Below are positions 10,241-22,914 of a stretch of 64,000 nucleotides of DNA, piece after piece. Below the pieces are notes generated by a model, which was not told where the DNA came from, ran no database searches, and saw only the letters and a list, made by a program, of their open reading frames with translations. The stretch's first letter is position 1; every line of letters begins with the position of its first letter. The stretch covers positions 27,536,340-27,600,339 of the forward strand of contig CM055111.1 in assembly GCA_029204225.1 (NCBI GenBank), written 5' to 3'. The DNA comes from Diphasiastrum complanatum (Eukaryota; Streptophyta; Lycopodiopsida; Lycopodiales; Lycopodiaceae). A program made the translations under genes and the position numbers.

Positions 10241-12824
10241 TTGTCACATAATCTTAGGACTGAAATGCATCCTTTTGTCCCAATCACATTTAGAGGTGTA
10301 GATCACAAGGCCAATCACTTCATGATACACATAGTGAATGAGTGTCCTCAATTGAAAAAACGAATGAAAATCAGTGTATGCCATTTGTGTAATTCGTCTG
10401 ATCATGAGACTGCTTTTTGCAACTTCAATCCTCGGATAATTCAGCAACGGTATGCCCAAATGGGATATCGAGAAACACAATATGGAGGAAATCCAGCAGC
10501 TAGACCTCGACAATCTGCTCTTGGATACTCGGAACGTTTAGCCTTACCTAACCCACCAAGGCACTCCGTTCCTCTTGCCAATTTGATGGAACCAGAACTA
10601 TATAGAAGTATCGAGCAATGGAACTATGGTAATGCTATTTATGCTGCCACACAACAACAAGCATCTAGAAATTGGACCAGAGCACCACCTGTATGCTTTG
10701 TATGTGGAGAAAATCATAGAGTTGTAGAATGTTCAAATAAAGAGAAATTTGTACCATTCTGTTACAGATACAGACCACCTGGATCGATTGGAGAAAGTAT
10801 TTGAAAGAGTCGCAAATATCAAATTTCTCTAAATCCAAAAAAATACCAGATATGGGTTTCCCACGGAGTTGTGCTTGGGCATGTGATATCGAGACATGGC
10901 ATTGCCACAGATTATTCTAAAAGCAAGGTTATTGTGGAATTGCCACCACCAACAACGATTCGTGGAGTTTATTTGTTTATGGGTCATGCGAACTACTATC
11001 GAATTTTTATTATCTTCTTTGCGGATTTGGCACGACCTATATACAAACTGACTATTGTTCCTATTTGGATAGTAGAGGCATTAGAAGCCTTTGAAAAATA
11101 AAAACAAAGCATTAACTTCAGCACCAATACTACATTCTCTAGATTGGACGGTTGAAAATCATGTTCAGACGGATGCCTTGAAATACGCCATTGGATCAGT
11201 TTTGACGCAACCAAGTGATTATAAGAATGACTATCCTATACGATTTGCAAGCAAACAGCTTACAGATCCGAAGAAAAATTATTCAACAACAGAACGCCAT
11301 GATTTTTTTTTGTTCGAAAATTTCGTCACTATCTCATGGACACTTTGCATTTTATACGGATCACCAGCTGTTACTTTACTTGGTAAACAAGATGTGCAAT
11401 ACTAGAAGTATTGCAAGATGGTTACTATCATTGACTAAATTTGACTTTCGAATTGTGGTTCGAAAGGGGAAGCAACATTATCTAGCCAATCACGTTTCAC
11501 GAATTGAATCTGCACCAGTTAATACTGAAGTGGATGATGAATTACCAAATGCTGCATTGTTTTATGTAGAAGCAGTACCTGAGCGGGCAACGGATATTGT
11601 TGAGTACCTAATGCTAGGACAATCGAATGACTCTTTGACAAAAGTACAAAAAAGACAATTGATTCATAAGACTCAACCTTATCAAATGATTGCAGGACAA
11701 TTATATTGTCGTGGATCAGACAATATTCTACGTAGATGTGATTTACCGCATGAAATACCTGATTTAATCATGTTTTCACATGATGGCATGGGCGGATGAC
11801 ATTTCTCTACAAATATTATTGTTTGCAAACTTTTGCAATCAGGATGTTGGTGGCCTACGCTTCATAAGGACACAAAAACTTATATTCAGACATGTGATGT
11901 TTGCCAGCGTGCACGACGACCTACTAGACATAACTATGAACCCTTGCATCCAGTTTTATCACAAGCATCGTTTGAAAAATGGGGACTAGATTATGTTGGT
12001 CCTATTCATCCTACCGCGCAAGGATCTCAGGCTCGATACATTATCATAGCAACTGATTATATGACCAAGTGGGTTGAAGCCAAAGCTGTCAAAGTTGCTG
12101 GTGCGAAATCTACGGCCAAGTTTCTCTATGAAAATATTATAATTAGATTTGGATGTCCGATCGAGATTGTCAGTGACCGGGGTACACACTTTGTTAATCA
12201 AACAATAAAGTGTTTACTGGAAGATGTTTTTGCTATACACAGATTTAGCACTCCTTACTATCCCAGAGGGAATGGCCAAGCTGAATCTTTCAATAAGATT
12301 CTCTACACTATTATGACAAAGACAATTGAAGCGAGTCAGTCTGATTGGGAACATAAACTCTATGTAGCGTTATGGGCATTCAAAACTGCTTAAAAAAATA
12401 GTACAGATCAAAACCCTTTCAACTGGTTTATGGTCAAGATGTTGTCATGTCGATTGAATTTTTAATTCCATCTTTACGCATAGAGACAACAGAATGGTTA
12501 AATAATGATAAGTCTTTACAACTCCGTCATGAAGCATTGCACAAATGATGTGAAACCCGATTGATGGCAGTTCATGCGTTAGCAACTAAGAAATCCTGCC
12601 GAAAGACATGGCACAATCGTCGATTGCACAAGAAAGAACTGAAAGTAGGAGATCTTGCATTGATGTACAAAACCAAGCTAATCAAGGGAAAATTGAAGTT
12701 TACCGGTGAAGGCCCGTATAAAGTAAAGGAAATCTTGAACTATGGCGCAATAATTCTTGAGCACTTGGACGAAAACCGATTTGATACTCCGGTGAATGGT
12801 AGCCAATTACGCAAGTTTTGGTAG
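10241..12824 (+). mobile_element. Gypsy remnant: gag end, RT end, RNase H, integrase (Gypsy-B)
   Basis: Gag with two zinc-knuckle-like motifs (CHLCNSSDHETAFC, CFVCGENHRVVEC; 10380-10730) is followed by the C-terminal part of Gypsy reverse transcriptase (VLGHVISRHGIATD, FMGHANYYRIF), RNase H (about 11130-11500) and a nearly full integrase (11833-12824). The integrase shows the CDVCQRARRPT zinc-binding end, the LDYVGPIHPTA core start, SDRGTHF and the GNGQAESFNK glutamate region. It ends at NGSQLRKFW. Most of the protease and the polymerase active site are not present. Integrase after RNase H places it in Gypsy, and no chromodomain is seen. It has several breaks. Confidence 0.9.
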
Positions 12825-13672
12825 CCTACTCTGCCAGTTCAGCAAGCATGATCTAATTGATTTTTCATTTTTATTTGTTTTTCAATATTTAATTGCTATG
12901 TTTTGTTTGGAAAAGACAGAAGAAAAAAAAAACAAACAAACAAAAACAAGAAAGAATGAGAAAAGAATGATGAGCAAAAGTCAGAAAAGTCATCAGCATG
13001 GGAAAAAAAGAGAGGAAGAAAAGTATTTTTGATGAAAAATGACTTATAAAATCACTATTTCGGTCAAATGTTGCCTACACAGTATTAGAAACCTTCGTGG
13101 AGCTTTCAGATTGCACGTCCACTTCAGATATATCTAAATTGAGTTGGGCGAAGGTTCTTTTTCAGGAAAAATTCATTTTTTGAGTCAGGCGAATGATCAA
13201 CAATATGCCTTTTTTGGAACCTTCGCCAAGCACCTTACTCTCATTAGGAACCTTCACTGACATGCTAGATGGTCTTAAAATGTCAAAATTAGATTGGCCA
13301 TAGGTTCAGATCTTGAAAAAATACATTTATGATAGTACTTGAAGGACCCTCTTGGGCGAAGGTTCATCCTTTGCCTACCCTGAAAAATGTTCGCCGGATA
13401 GATTTAGAGCCTCAGAAATCTTCACCGAAAATTTTATAGCCTAGTTTTACAACACTGTATATGCCTGCAAATTCTTGTTCAGAACTGATCAGCCAAACTA
13501 GTATTCAGTGTAATGGACCCTCCAAACTCACCTATAAGTTGGTGAATTCGATTCATTCCTCACTTGTGCTAGCGAAGCTTTTGCCAAGTTTTCCAGTGAC
13601 TAAAGCCTTCCAAACTTTCTGAACTATTTTCTGATATACATTCGCGCGTCTTACTTTTCATTTCTGATCATC
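12825..13672 (+). other. Spacer between Gypsy-B integrase and accessory region
   Basis: No reading frame is visible apart from a Lys-rich tail near 12910-13030. The notable content is GAACCTTCGCC-type motifs in both orientations (see the repeat entry). Confidence 0.6.
13085..13400. repeat. Dispersed GAACCTTCGCC motif in both orientations
   Basis: GGGCGAAGGTTC occurs at about 13146 and 13354, and its reverse complement GGAACCTTCGCC at about 13216. Partial forms lie at about 13088, 13246 and 13389. Opposed copies could pair as hairpins in RNA. This is visible in the sequence; function is unknown. Confidence 0.6.
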
Positions 13673-16430
13673 ATGTCTTCCACAAATACATCCCAGTCGC
13701 CTCGTTATACTATCCATCGTGATGTCCCATCAGTAACGGATATCATGATACTTCCTAGCACAAGCATGGTAACTCAGTGGATGGCCCTTGTGGAGCCTCT
13801 ACTTACTGCAATGGGTATTCATGAGAGAGCCTTTTCAGGGAGTATCAACATGGATTTTATCACTCTTTCTTTCAGTACATGGAAAGAAGAGAAATCCAAG
13901 TTTTACATAACCTTCCAGGGAGCCACACACAAGGTGCGTGTAACTGAGGCCGCCCTTGCTGCCATAGGCATAGCGTCTAGTACCCAAGCCTCTCCAAACC
14001 AAAAGCAAGCCAAGCAGGCTATTAAGCCTTACATAGACCTAACAAATGATTTGCATTGGACCAATGACGACTACCTCCTAGATGCCATCACTGAGCCTGC
14101 CATACACGTTGCTGCCCATCTCCTAAATAATTTCTTGATGGTTGGCAACTTCAGGAAAGATCACATTACTTCACAGATATCACATAGGATAGTAGAGTCA
14201 TACGTCAAGATAGACAAGGCCCCTCTCGAACCATATAACTGGTTCAAGACTATTTCTGGTGAGCTCAAATGAGCCATTAAGAGAAATACCAAACAACAGT
14301 TTGCTGTTGGCTCCTTGTTATCTCTTCTAGCGGCCTCCCACATTGAGAAAAAATTCCACGGCTTTCACCTGGATTCTGTGCTTTCAGTTTATGAAGAAAC
14401 ACAAGCCGAGTCATCTCACCAGGCCTCCAAGTCACATAGTCGACGTCGTCCACGCAGCGAGATCGTAAGTCTTGACTCGCCTTCCGTGTCACGGCATCGT
14501 ACTAGGCATACATCGTCAGCTGCGCTTCCATCCCCTGCTACTGTTCGCACTGAACTTCCTATTCCCCCCGTCTCTGCTTCTACTCAAGGACAATCGATGA
14601 CTATTGGGACTACCATTCCCATCACAGCTGCCCAGGCTCCCTCACCCCCGCACACCGAAGCTGTTTCACCAAACACACAATACTTTATGGATATGTTTGA
14701 TGATTTTGACTCCCTTGGGGCCTCCGAAGTTTTTGAAATGCTCCAGAGCCCTGTGCCCTTTGAACTCCAATCCCTTGGAAGAGGATTCAAACAATTCCAT
14801 GATACTATTGTTGGTGTTAAAGATTCATGCCAGTTATCCTAGCAACCTCAAGCTGAAGTTGCCCTAGCCACACTTCGGGTCGAGCAAGCTGTGAAATCAC
14901 CGAAGCAGTTCGACATGACAATGCCTGAGGGCTATGAAGAGGAAGATCTTTTTCGAAAGAAGCATTGTCGGCACCTGTTTTACGCCAACCAAGGACAGTA
15001 CCATCAGGTCTTTCTGCTGCTACCACATCTAGAACAGTAGATTCTATTGATGCTCTTGGTTTGGTCTCAAGCCTTATGCAAGTGATCCAGTCTATGCTGG
15101 ATAAGAGAAAAGAAATGGAGTAGAGAATCTTGGATATGGGATCGGAAAATACTCTTATCAGCCAGAAGATTATTTAGTTGGACAAAGAATTGAAGATCGC
15201 CAAGCAGCATGAAGAATAATCAGAAGCTGAAAAGAAGATGACACAACAACATGCTGATCGCCTCGAAGGATACGTCAGCTCCCTGTAGAATGCCTTGACC
15301 ACCACACAAGATCAGGTGGACAAGGCCGTGTAGGATGCAAAGCAACAAGTGCAACTACTACAAGGTCAACTGCAGATAGCAGAGCAGGATCGCACACATC
15401 TCCAAGGTGAATTGGATGCGACCACCCTTGAGCATAATGCGTATCTTCAAACGCAAATACTAGATCATCCGGTAACTCCGACGAAGATCGCATATTTGTT
15501 CAAAAAAGTGGAAACTTACAAAGTGGCGCTTCAGGAATTCCAAGGCCACTTTGACAGGTTCAAAGGAGCAGCTTCAACTGAGTTGGCAAAGGCTAAAGCA
15601 ACCATCAGTGCCTATGAGAAAGCTGCCGCTCAGGTGTTGGAAGCTGAACCTTAAATATCACCGGTTATGCCGCAATTCTCCCCTTCGCACAAACTGCAGT
15701 ACCAATGGATACAGGGCTGGAGTTGAGCATGGACCAAGGTGGAGCTCGAGAAGTTGAAGCACAACAGCCAATTCCACAGGCAGTGCAAGTGGGTCCATCT
15801 TCATCAAGAACCACACCCTTAATCAGAAGGCCAATCAACGTCGAGGACCAAATCCAGAGTCTTTTATCGCAACATCCACATGAGTCCTTGCGTGGTGGTT
15901 GGGTCCTTAGATTTAAGACCTCTGAGATAGAGGCCGACAAGGAATTGGACAAAATACCTACATTGGGAGAGCAGCTGGCTTGGAGAGTTACCATTTTTGA
16001 GAAAATTCCGGAATCTATTAGGAGTTATGTGGCCAGCCCTTGCCAATTGCGGGTAGATCCGTATTATCTACCAATGCTGCGAAGAAATAAATGGAAGGAT
16101 TTGGGATTGGCTATGGACAAAATTACAATCCATATGCCCAATTCATATAGTTGGACGATATCAGTGGACTTCCATCGGGCCTTACAAGCATACCAGCGGG
16201 AGTATATACACTCTCCCTATCCGACAATAAGACAATCGGCACTGTTCACGAAAGATTTAACTCTTTTGGCATTAGTGGCAACTAGATGAGATGATTGCCT
16301 TCCTCTTTTGGCATTCGATCCAAATAAGCCAATGGCCTCAGGGAATATCAAGAATCAGCTATCGGTTGCTCAACTGTATTTTTGTGCAGCAATGATGGGA
16401 GGCTCATGGAAATCTCGCTAGATAAATTGG
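13673..16430 (+). pseudogene. Unrecognised accessory region of Gypsy-B, downstream of integrase (copy A)
   Basis: A long broken coding region on the same strand as the Gypsy-B pol. The first piece (13673-14272) is 199 residues, starts at an ATG and contains FITLSFSTWKEEK. Next comes a Ser/Pro/Arg-rich stretch (to about 14842). A charged, Gln/Glu/Ala-rich region at about 15100-15650 looks like coiled coil. The C-terminal domain at 15705-16430 has DPYYLP (about 16060), MDKITI (about 16118) and FDPNK (about 16314). The same C-terminal motifs recur at 60541-61114 and 62634-63540. I do not recognise the family and see no membrane segment, so an Athila-type env is unlikely. It is a fossil with several breaks. 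Confidence 0.7.
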
Positions 16431-17262
16431 TCTCTGCTGTAAGCTGTGTACTCCGTAAACCATTCCTTGCGAGAGGTCATGTGTTGGGTAGCACTGCTGT
16501 CCAGGTACCAACTATCACAATCTTTGTTGCTGCTACTATAAGCCATTAACAAATGTGTGTCTTGCTTCTTGAAGTCCGCCGCATTGGAGGAGTCTGGATG
16601 CTGCTGTTGTTGCTGTTTCTTTGCCTCATTATAGATCCTAATGTGACACTCCTTGATGTCATGATTAGCTCTTTTGCAATATCTGCAGAAGAGCTTCTTC
16701 TACGATCCACCATGTTGAGTTTGAGCATGAGGCTTCTACTGTTGCTGCTGCACCTGATTCTTGCCCTTGGAATGATATTTCTTCTTGAGAGCCATGGATT
16801 TGTCTTTGATGGACAGGCTGCTAGTCTTTCTCCATATTTCTTCTTGAAAAAGATGACCAATCACCTTTTGAAGTGTGAGGTCTGGTTGTGTGGAGATCAT
16901 CGCCACAAAGTGCTCATAGGACTTTGGAAGAGAAGAAAGCAAGGTCATAACAACATCATCATCTTGAATAGAACGTCCTACAACTAATAACTGACTTAAC
17001 AGTGACTTGAAGCTGTTAATGTGAGAAGTGGTGGCAGTAAAATCAGACATGCTAAGAGTAAAGAACTTCCTTCTAAGATGTAATTTCGTGGTTACATCGT
17101 AAGTCTCATAGAGACTTGATAACAAGTCCAGTGCTTCCTTAGAGGTCTTGCACGTGGTAACGTGAGATATTTGGGAGTTGGCCAGATTGAGTGTGATACA
17201 TGCTAAGGCCTTCTGACCTTTGATCCTCCAGTCCTTTGCTTGATCAATGTTGGAGAAGGAAG
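16431..17262 (-). mobile_element. Copia remnant: gag and start of protease (Copia-4)
   Basis: On the minus strand a UBN2-type Copia gag is clear (SSLYETYDVTTKLHLRRKF, SLPKSYEHFVAMIS; about 16750-17130). It leads into the protease region near 16430-16500 (WYLDSSATQHMTSRKEWF). Nothing downstream of the protease is present. In orientation its 5' side meets LTR-Y at about 17263. It has at least two breaks. Confidence 0.85.
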
Positions 17263-17790
17263 AACAAGAACGGAGAAGAGAGCAAGAATATTGTGGAACA
17301 GCTCTCGCGTTCTAATCAGCTGCTAGGTGCAAAACTAGTCTAATAGATAGCTTATGCTAAAGAAAATCACAGCTTTATGTGGTTTGATTGTCCAGCATGA
17401 TCTTAAAAATTAATTCATACTCTAAAATGAGAGTATAGTTCACCAAAGAGATTAGAGATGGTTTGTGTGTGGTACTACTAAAATCAGATTCAATGTGAAG
17501 TATAGTTCTGAAATAAATGGAAGAGCAGTATGCTATTGCGAGTTCCTCAGGCGTCAAAGACAGCCATCGTCTGATCAGAAACTAAGGAGTCGTAGACGTC
17601 CGTGTTCTAATCAATATGACTAAACAAGCGTGATCAAACAGCGATGAAAGTGCATTCAATCACAACAAGCATTCATCTATGTTGTACACAGATAAAAACG
17701 GGCTGCTACTATATTACACTGAAGCACAATACAAATAACAATTACAACCAAAAATTGATGGCGTAATTGGGAGGCTCAAATAATCATATC
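17263..17790 (-). repeat. LTR part, family LTR-Y (R/U5 side)
   Basis: From AACGGAGAAGAGAGCA onward this stretch matches 47817-48335, the matching half of a complete-looking LTR-Y, with scattered differences. Similarity fades near 17790, where the U3 halves differ. Confidence 0.85.
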
Positions 17791-17879
17791 TGTGATAACA
17801 AAAAAAAAGAGATCTCAGATCGCTAAAAACAGAGTGATAGGAATGATCTAGAATCGCGATTTCACGAAAAAATATCAGA

Positions 17880-18290
17880 CGTCAGAGTTCAACGGGTAAA
17901 AAGTACGTCAGATTTCGACGTCCGTGTCGGTCAAACCTCTAAACTCGCCATGGATGTCAGACGTCAGATAGCTTGTCATTCGTTTCGGATTGCTAACATG
18001 GACGTCGGAATCCGACGTCTGTTGGATTCCGAAGTCTGTCGGATTTCGACGTCCATGTCAACAGACACGTATTTTTGTTTTTTTAATGTATATTACATGT
18101 CATATCCAAATTTCCATGTCGGAGTCCGTCATGTCAGATTCTGACGTATACTTTGAAAATGGGTTGCTACCACAATTTCCCGGTCGTCAGAGGTTCAGAT
18201 TTGGTATTTATGCTTAGATGTCGGATTCCGACACGTCGAATTGCGACAGATTATGAAATTTCCAAAAATCTGTCGGATGCCCACGTTGTA
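17880..18290. repeat. Cluster of GACGTC / TCGGATTCCGACGT motifs
   Basis: GACGTC and close variants (GACGTCGGAATCCGACGTCT, TTTCGACGTCC, ATTCCGACACGTC) recur about a dozen times in 400 bases, many as palindromes. The cluster lies where the U3 region of Copia-4's LTR would be expected, but no LTR end can be fixed. GACGTC contains ACGT, the core bound by many plant bZIP factors; a promoter role is inference. Confidence 0.6.
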
Positions 18291-18379
18291 ATCCTCGCGA
18301 TACGTGTCCTATGCGTTTGGCACGTGTGACATCCCACAACATGGCCTCAATGCAATTTACAAGAGGAAATTACAAACTA

Positions 18380-18800
18380 GCTTGTGTAATTTTAGCATCC
18401 TCTTTCACGGTCCAATGCACTAAGTGGCTTCTCAAGGCTTTGGACAAAATTGGTAAAATTTGCTACTCTTTCATCTTCTTTGACATCAAAGAGCCGAATT
18501 TTACTTTCTCTTGGTTTAATGCCAAATGGAACCTTTCGGATCCCCCTCACATTTGGAAAGCCAGATTTCAGTGCACTCACAAGATTAAGACTGGCAAACT
18601 CAGGGACTTCTCTCTCAGGATTCTACATCTCTCTCTTCCTGTTCGTGCCCATTATAGAGGAAATGTTACACATGTCTATTCTAAATGCAAAATATTAGAT
18701 GAATGTGTCTCACCTTTTTCTTCATTGCCATGCATTTCTCTGGAAATCAATGACTGATCTCTTTATTGAAATTTCATTGGTGTTTTGGCTTTAGACTTCC
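18380..18800 (+). pseudogene. LINE (L1-type) ORF2 C-terminal remnant
   Basis: Two separated traces are typical of plant L1-type elements. TKWLLKALDKI at about 18417-18450 resembles the 'PKW.lKaidKIrr.FlW' block at the end of reverse transcriptase. NVSHLFLHCHAFLWKSM at about 18700-18752, in another frame, resembles the zf-RVT motif 'ESv.HLFlHC..a..lW'. The reading is broken by at least one frame change between them. No 5' part, poly-A tail or target duplication is visible. The 148-residue open frame covering 18311-18757 is mainly a by-product. Confidence 0.45.
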
Positions 18801-21045
18801 TCTTTCTTGTCTCAATAGGTGAGTTGGGTTATCCCTTTAGAGGTTGATGGCTTGTTAGGGTGATCTATGGGCATAAGCAAGATATTTATCAACTTTGATT
18901 GTTCTCGCTTGGTTGCACAACTTGTTTCTTTGGCTTCCAATAACATCTCATGGTGGTTCTTCCCACTTAACAAGAATACTACACGTCCCACTTAACATGC
19001 TATATGGGTTTCACAAGGTTATACCAATAGTATAGATAGCTTTTCATAAAAGAGTGTCCAATTCTAAGTTAACTCAACATTTTGGTTGGCAAATCCTCAT
19101 CCCAAGGTGATACTGCCTAATTGTAGCAATATCATTGATGACATGGTTGTGGATTAATTGGTATGCATCATGTTTTATATCTGTTTGTATCAAAATACCT
19201 AAGGGCTTGCACATTAGAGTACTCTTCTTCTTATAAACTCACGACAACATACCACAAAAATATTTCTTTGTCATAGGAATTTGATAAGGATTTGTGTGAT
19301 AACCAATCTAGTTCTATCATGTTTACACAATAGCATTAATACTATAGGTGATTCTTACTGTCTTCTAATATGGATTATGTGATTTTTTCTTGATAATGTT
19401 TTCTTTTAGATAAGGATAGGTTTAACTATCTTAGAGTTCCTTGTCTATGATCTACACACTTGGAAGTTTTTATTTTATTACTTTCTATAAAAATGGCATT
19501 GTGGTCATTCGGCTTCAAAAAAGAAGCACCATTCATTAATATGTCATCTAGTAGTATGTAATGTGTGTATACATGTTTTCTATTGCTTAGTTATGTTAGT
19601 CTTGATGTGAAATTTAGACAATTTTTTTTAACAAGAAATATTTGTAAGCAAACTCATTATGATCATTCTCTACATCGGCTTAATGGACATGTCTAGCAAA
19701 TGTTTTTGATCCTTGCAATTTTTCCTACATATGGCCCAAGTGGCAAGGAAGAAGGCCCATGCAAACAACGTTATCTAGGCTTCAAGAGCAAAGGTTTATG
19801 CTAGAGAGTACGCAGTTGAGTCTATCTATTACTAGGTTTTGTTTTTCCTTCTTTCCTTTGGCACCTAATATGTGCTTGAAATCTTATTTATGATACAAAA
19901 TATAAAATCTCTTCGTTAATGCATGGAGACGAAGCTAAACAATCAAAATTAATGTACTTATGATAGAAAATTGATTCTGTTAAATATTGTAAGGCTATTT
20001 ATAAATGCAAGTTTATAACTTTTAGAGAGCAAGGAATTCCTAAAAGGAGCAAGTTTTATCCATACGTGCTCATGTTAGTTCATCTTGGACAATTGTTCTT
20101 GTGTAAGACGATGTTCAAGTATACAACTACCAACTTCACATTTGACAATAACTCAACACACCAACTAGACAAAATTTTGACATCTACCAAATGATATAAA
20201 CATTTTAATGTTTGTGTACTATAGCCAATGACACAAATTGCCAATATAGCTAACCCAAACACCTATGTATTAGTCAACTAAATATGTAGCCTTTTAAGAA
20301 CATTGAAGATTCAATTTTTATTGGAACTTAAAAGAAATTTTCAAGACAAGATCTTTCTATGATCGCCCTTCATGAAGTCAAAAAATGCCAATAATAATGC
20401 AAACTTCTATTCTTTGTAAATTATTTCCAAGACACAATGTCACACATTTATTCAGAATTCAATTTAGCTTGATGAATTCTAAGCATCTTTGTGCTTCATG
20501 GATGATAACACATTAATCTTTAATAATAGTTGTTTTGACCAAAGTAACTCAAATGGGAATCTTCCATGAACATACAAGAATGCCGTCAAAGTTAGGCTTG
20601 ATTATGTAGTACCCAATCTTGATATTATAAATTTTAGGACCTGGTCCAACTAAAAAGCTAATTAGACTATTAATGAATCGCAAAAAGATCCTTGCCATTT
20701 TTTTCAAGCATTATTGACTTCCTTTTTACGATGTTATTTAGTAGCATAATTCTTGACCATATCAACCAAAATTTCAAGGTGTGCCTACATCTTTTAAACT
20801 TCATTCTCAACAACAACAACTAACTACACTAGCTTCATTATGTGGAATAGTGATACAATACATCAATTACAACTACATTTTGGGCCTAACTGCATTAGAG
20901 CTCACAACTCCAAAGTTTTGGAGCCTGTCATGGCCTCCAAAGTGTCGTTTAGTACAATAAATCGCACTTTGAGACTATGTTTGGAAGTTTTTCTATGCTA
21001 ATATTCTCTATTGAAATGTCTAGTGTTTGAATCCTATATGTTGAT
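18801..21045. other. AT-rich intergenic gap
   Basis: No gene, RNA or repeat structure that I can support. Only short chance frames are present. Confidence 0.5.
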
Positions 21046-21949
21046 TATTACATACCTATGTAACTAACAGTACTTCAGACCCCTAATAGTCCATTTAGTG
21101 TTGGGGGCTAAATGGCAAGTTACCCTTAAGATTAAGGGTATGTGCCCTTGTATAAGGGCAGGCAAGTGACTATACCTTAGTTGGAGGTATGGAATCATGT
21201 GACCCTTGGTCAAGGGGTACCCTTAGTATTAAGGGTAGGTGTCTTAGATTAAGGTACTAGTGTCCTTGGTTAAGGGAAGGTAGGTGTCTATGCCTTGGAT
21301 GGAGGTATGGAACCTAAAGAGGTGTTAGAAAGTCGTTGGATGACTATTTTTCTAAACCTTGGGCCTCAACCTTGAACCATATCACTTAATTGGTCTAGGA
21401 CCAAAGTATATATGCGCAACTTGGGCAATGAGACGTAGTAGGAGGGCGCCCTTCTAAAGTGTCCATTGAGTTCCCAACTCCCACAAGAAAGGCATTCAAA
21501 GAGTCATACATTATGGAAGGAGTCTCTTGACCTTCCATAAGCCTATGGAGGCTCTTGGAGATTCTTTAACTCCCCTAGGCTTCTCTCTCTCTCATTGGAT
21601 GAGCATGGAACTCCATAGTGCATTGGAGGGGTCCATGGGCCATCTATATGAGGGTAGTAGGGCGCCCATTGGGAGGGGGAGATCTCTCTTGTTTGCTTTG
21701 CTTATGCTCTAGTGTTGCTATTAGTGTGTAAAGTGCTTTCTTGTGGTAGTATGCTTAAGATTTGGATCTTGCTTATGGTATGGGACATAAGTAGGGTTTG
21801 GATCTTGAGTATGCTATGGAGTGTTGTGGTATGCTTGTGATTTGTTTATGGTTAGCAAGGGTTGCTAGATAGGTCTTGCTTGGAGCTTGGATCTAGCTAT
21901 GGTTGGGTGGTGAATACTTGAGGCCAGCTTTTTATCTATCTTTGTGTTT
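21046..21949 (+). repeat. Left LTR of the chromovirus
   Basis: Runs from TATTACATACC to TTTGTGTTT and is repeated at 22915-23813. The outer dinucleotides are not the usual TG..CA, so the true ends may differ by a few bases. It contains short internal repeats of the CCCTTA.ATTAAGGGTA type. Confidence 0.9.
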
Positions 21950-22914
21950 GCTCAATTTATCTCAACGAAAAGTTTTGTTAAGGCTTCAGAACTAGCTCAA
22001 CTATTTGTTGAGAAGCTTTTTCGACTGTACGGGCTGCCTTGCGATATTGTTAGTGATAGTGACCCAAAATTCACTAGGAAGGCAAGCAGTATTTAAAAAG
22101 TTGGAAACAACTTTAAGTTTGAGTTCTACAGATCATCCGGAATCAGACGGTCAAACGGAAAGGACCAATTAGACGATGGAGGATATGCTTCGAGCATATG
22201 TGGGCCATCGATAGTCTGATTGGAAACAATACCTTCCACTGGTGGAATTTGCATATAACAGTGCAAAACATTTAGCAACCGGATTCAGGCCTTTCATGCT
22301 TATGTATGGTTTTCAACCTCGATCACCAATTAGTGTTGGCCTGAAAAATCTACGGGTGCAAGCCGCAGCTGATTTCCTTGCGGATATGCAAGAAATGTTA
22401 CAGCTGGCTAAAGATAGCATAAGAAGTACCTAGGACAGGGCAAGGCACTATGTTGATCTATCTCGAAAGCACAAGGTATTCATGGTCAATGACTGGGTGT
22501 TTTTGAGAGTCCCTAATCACTCTAGGGGCTGGAAAACTGGTAAGTGTGCAAAGTTGGCGCCAGGTATTGCGGTCCTTTTAAGGTTATCCAAGTGATAAAC
22601 AAGGTCACATACAAACTAGATCTTCCAGCTAACATTGGAATTCATTATGTTTTCCACGTTGTTGGGAAAACCCTGGTCCCTGTGGAAGATCTAGTGGAGT
22701 TTCTTCGTGATGAGTCCGCGAGTGGACCACCTGAACCCGAGGCGATTGTTAATAGCTGGCAGAGGACTCTATGGAGTAGAGTGCTTCGAGATTTTTTTAG
22801 TCAGGTGGAGGGGCAAATCAGAAGAGGAGGATACCTGGGAAAAGGAGGCTGATCTCTAGAAGAATTTTCCAAATTTTTTCCTACAAAGAAAAATTTAAGT
22901 TTAGGGGGAAGGAA

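Noticed and set aside
13673-16430. Accessory region as an envelope gene
   Set aside because: No hydrophobic membrane or signal segment is visible; charged and coiled-coil-like content argues against it.
18311-18757. 148-residue frame as a host gene
   Set aside because: The only family-like motifs fit LINE ORF2 and lie in two different frames; the frame itself has no conserved domain or gene structure.
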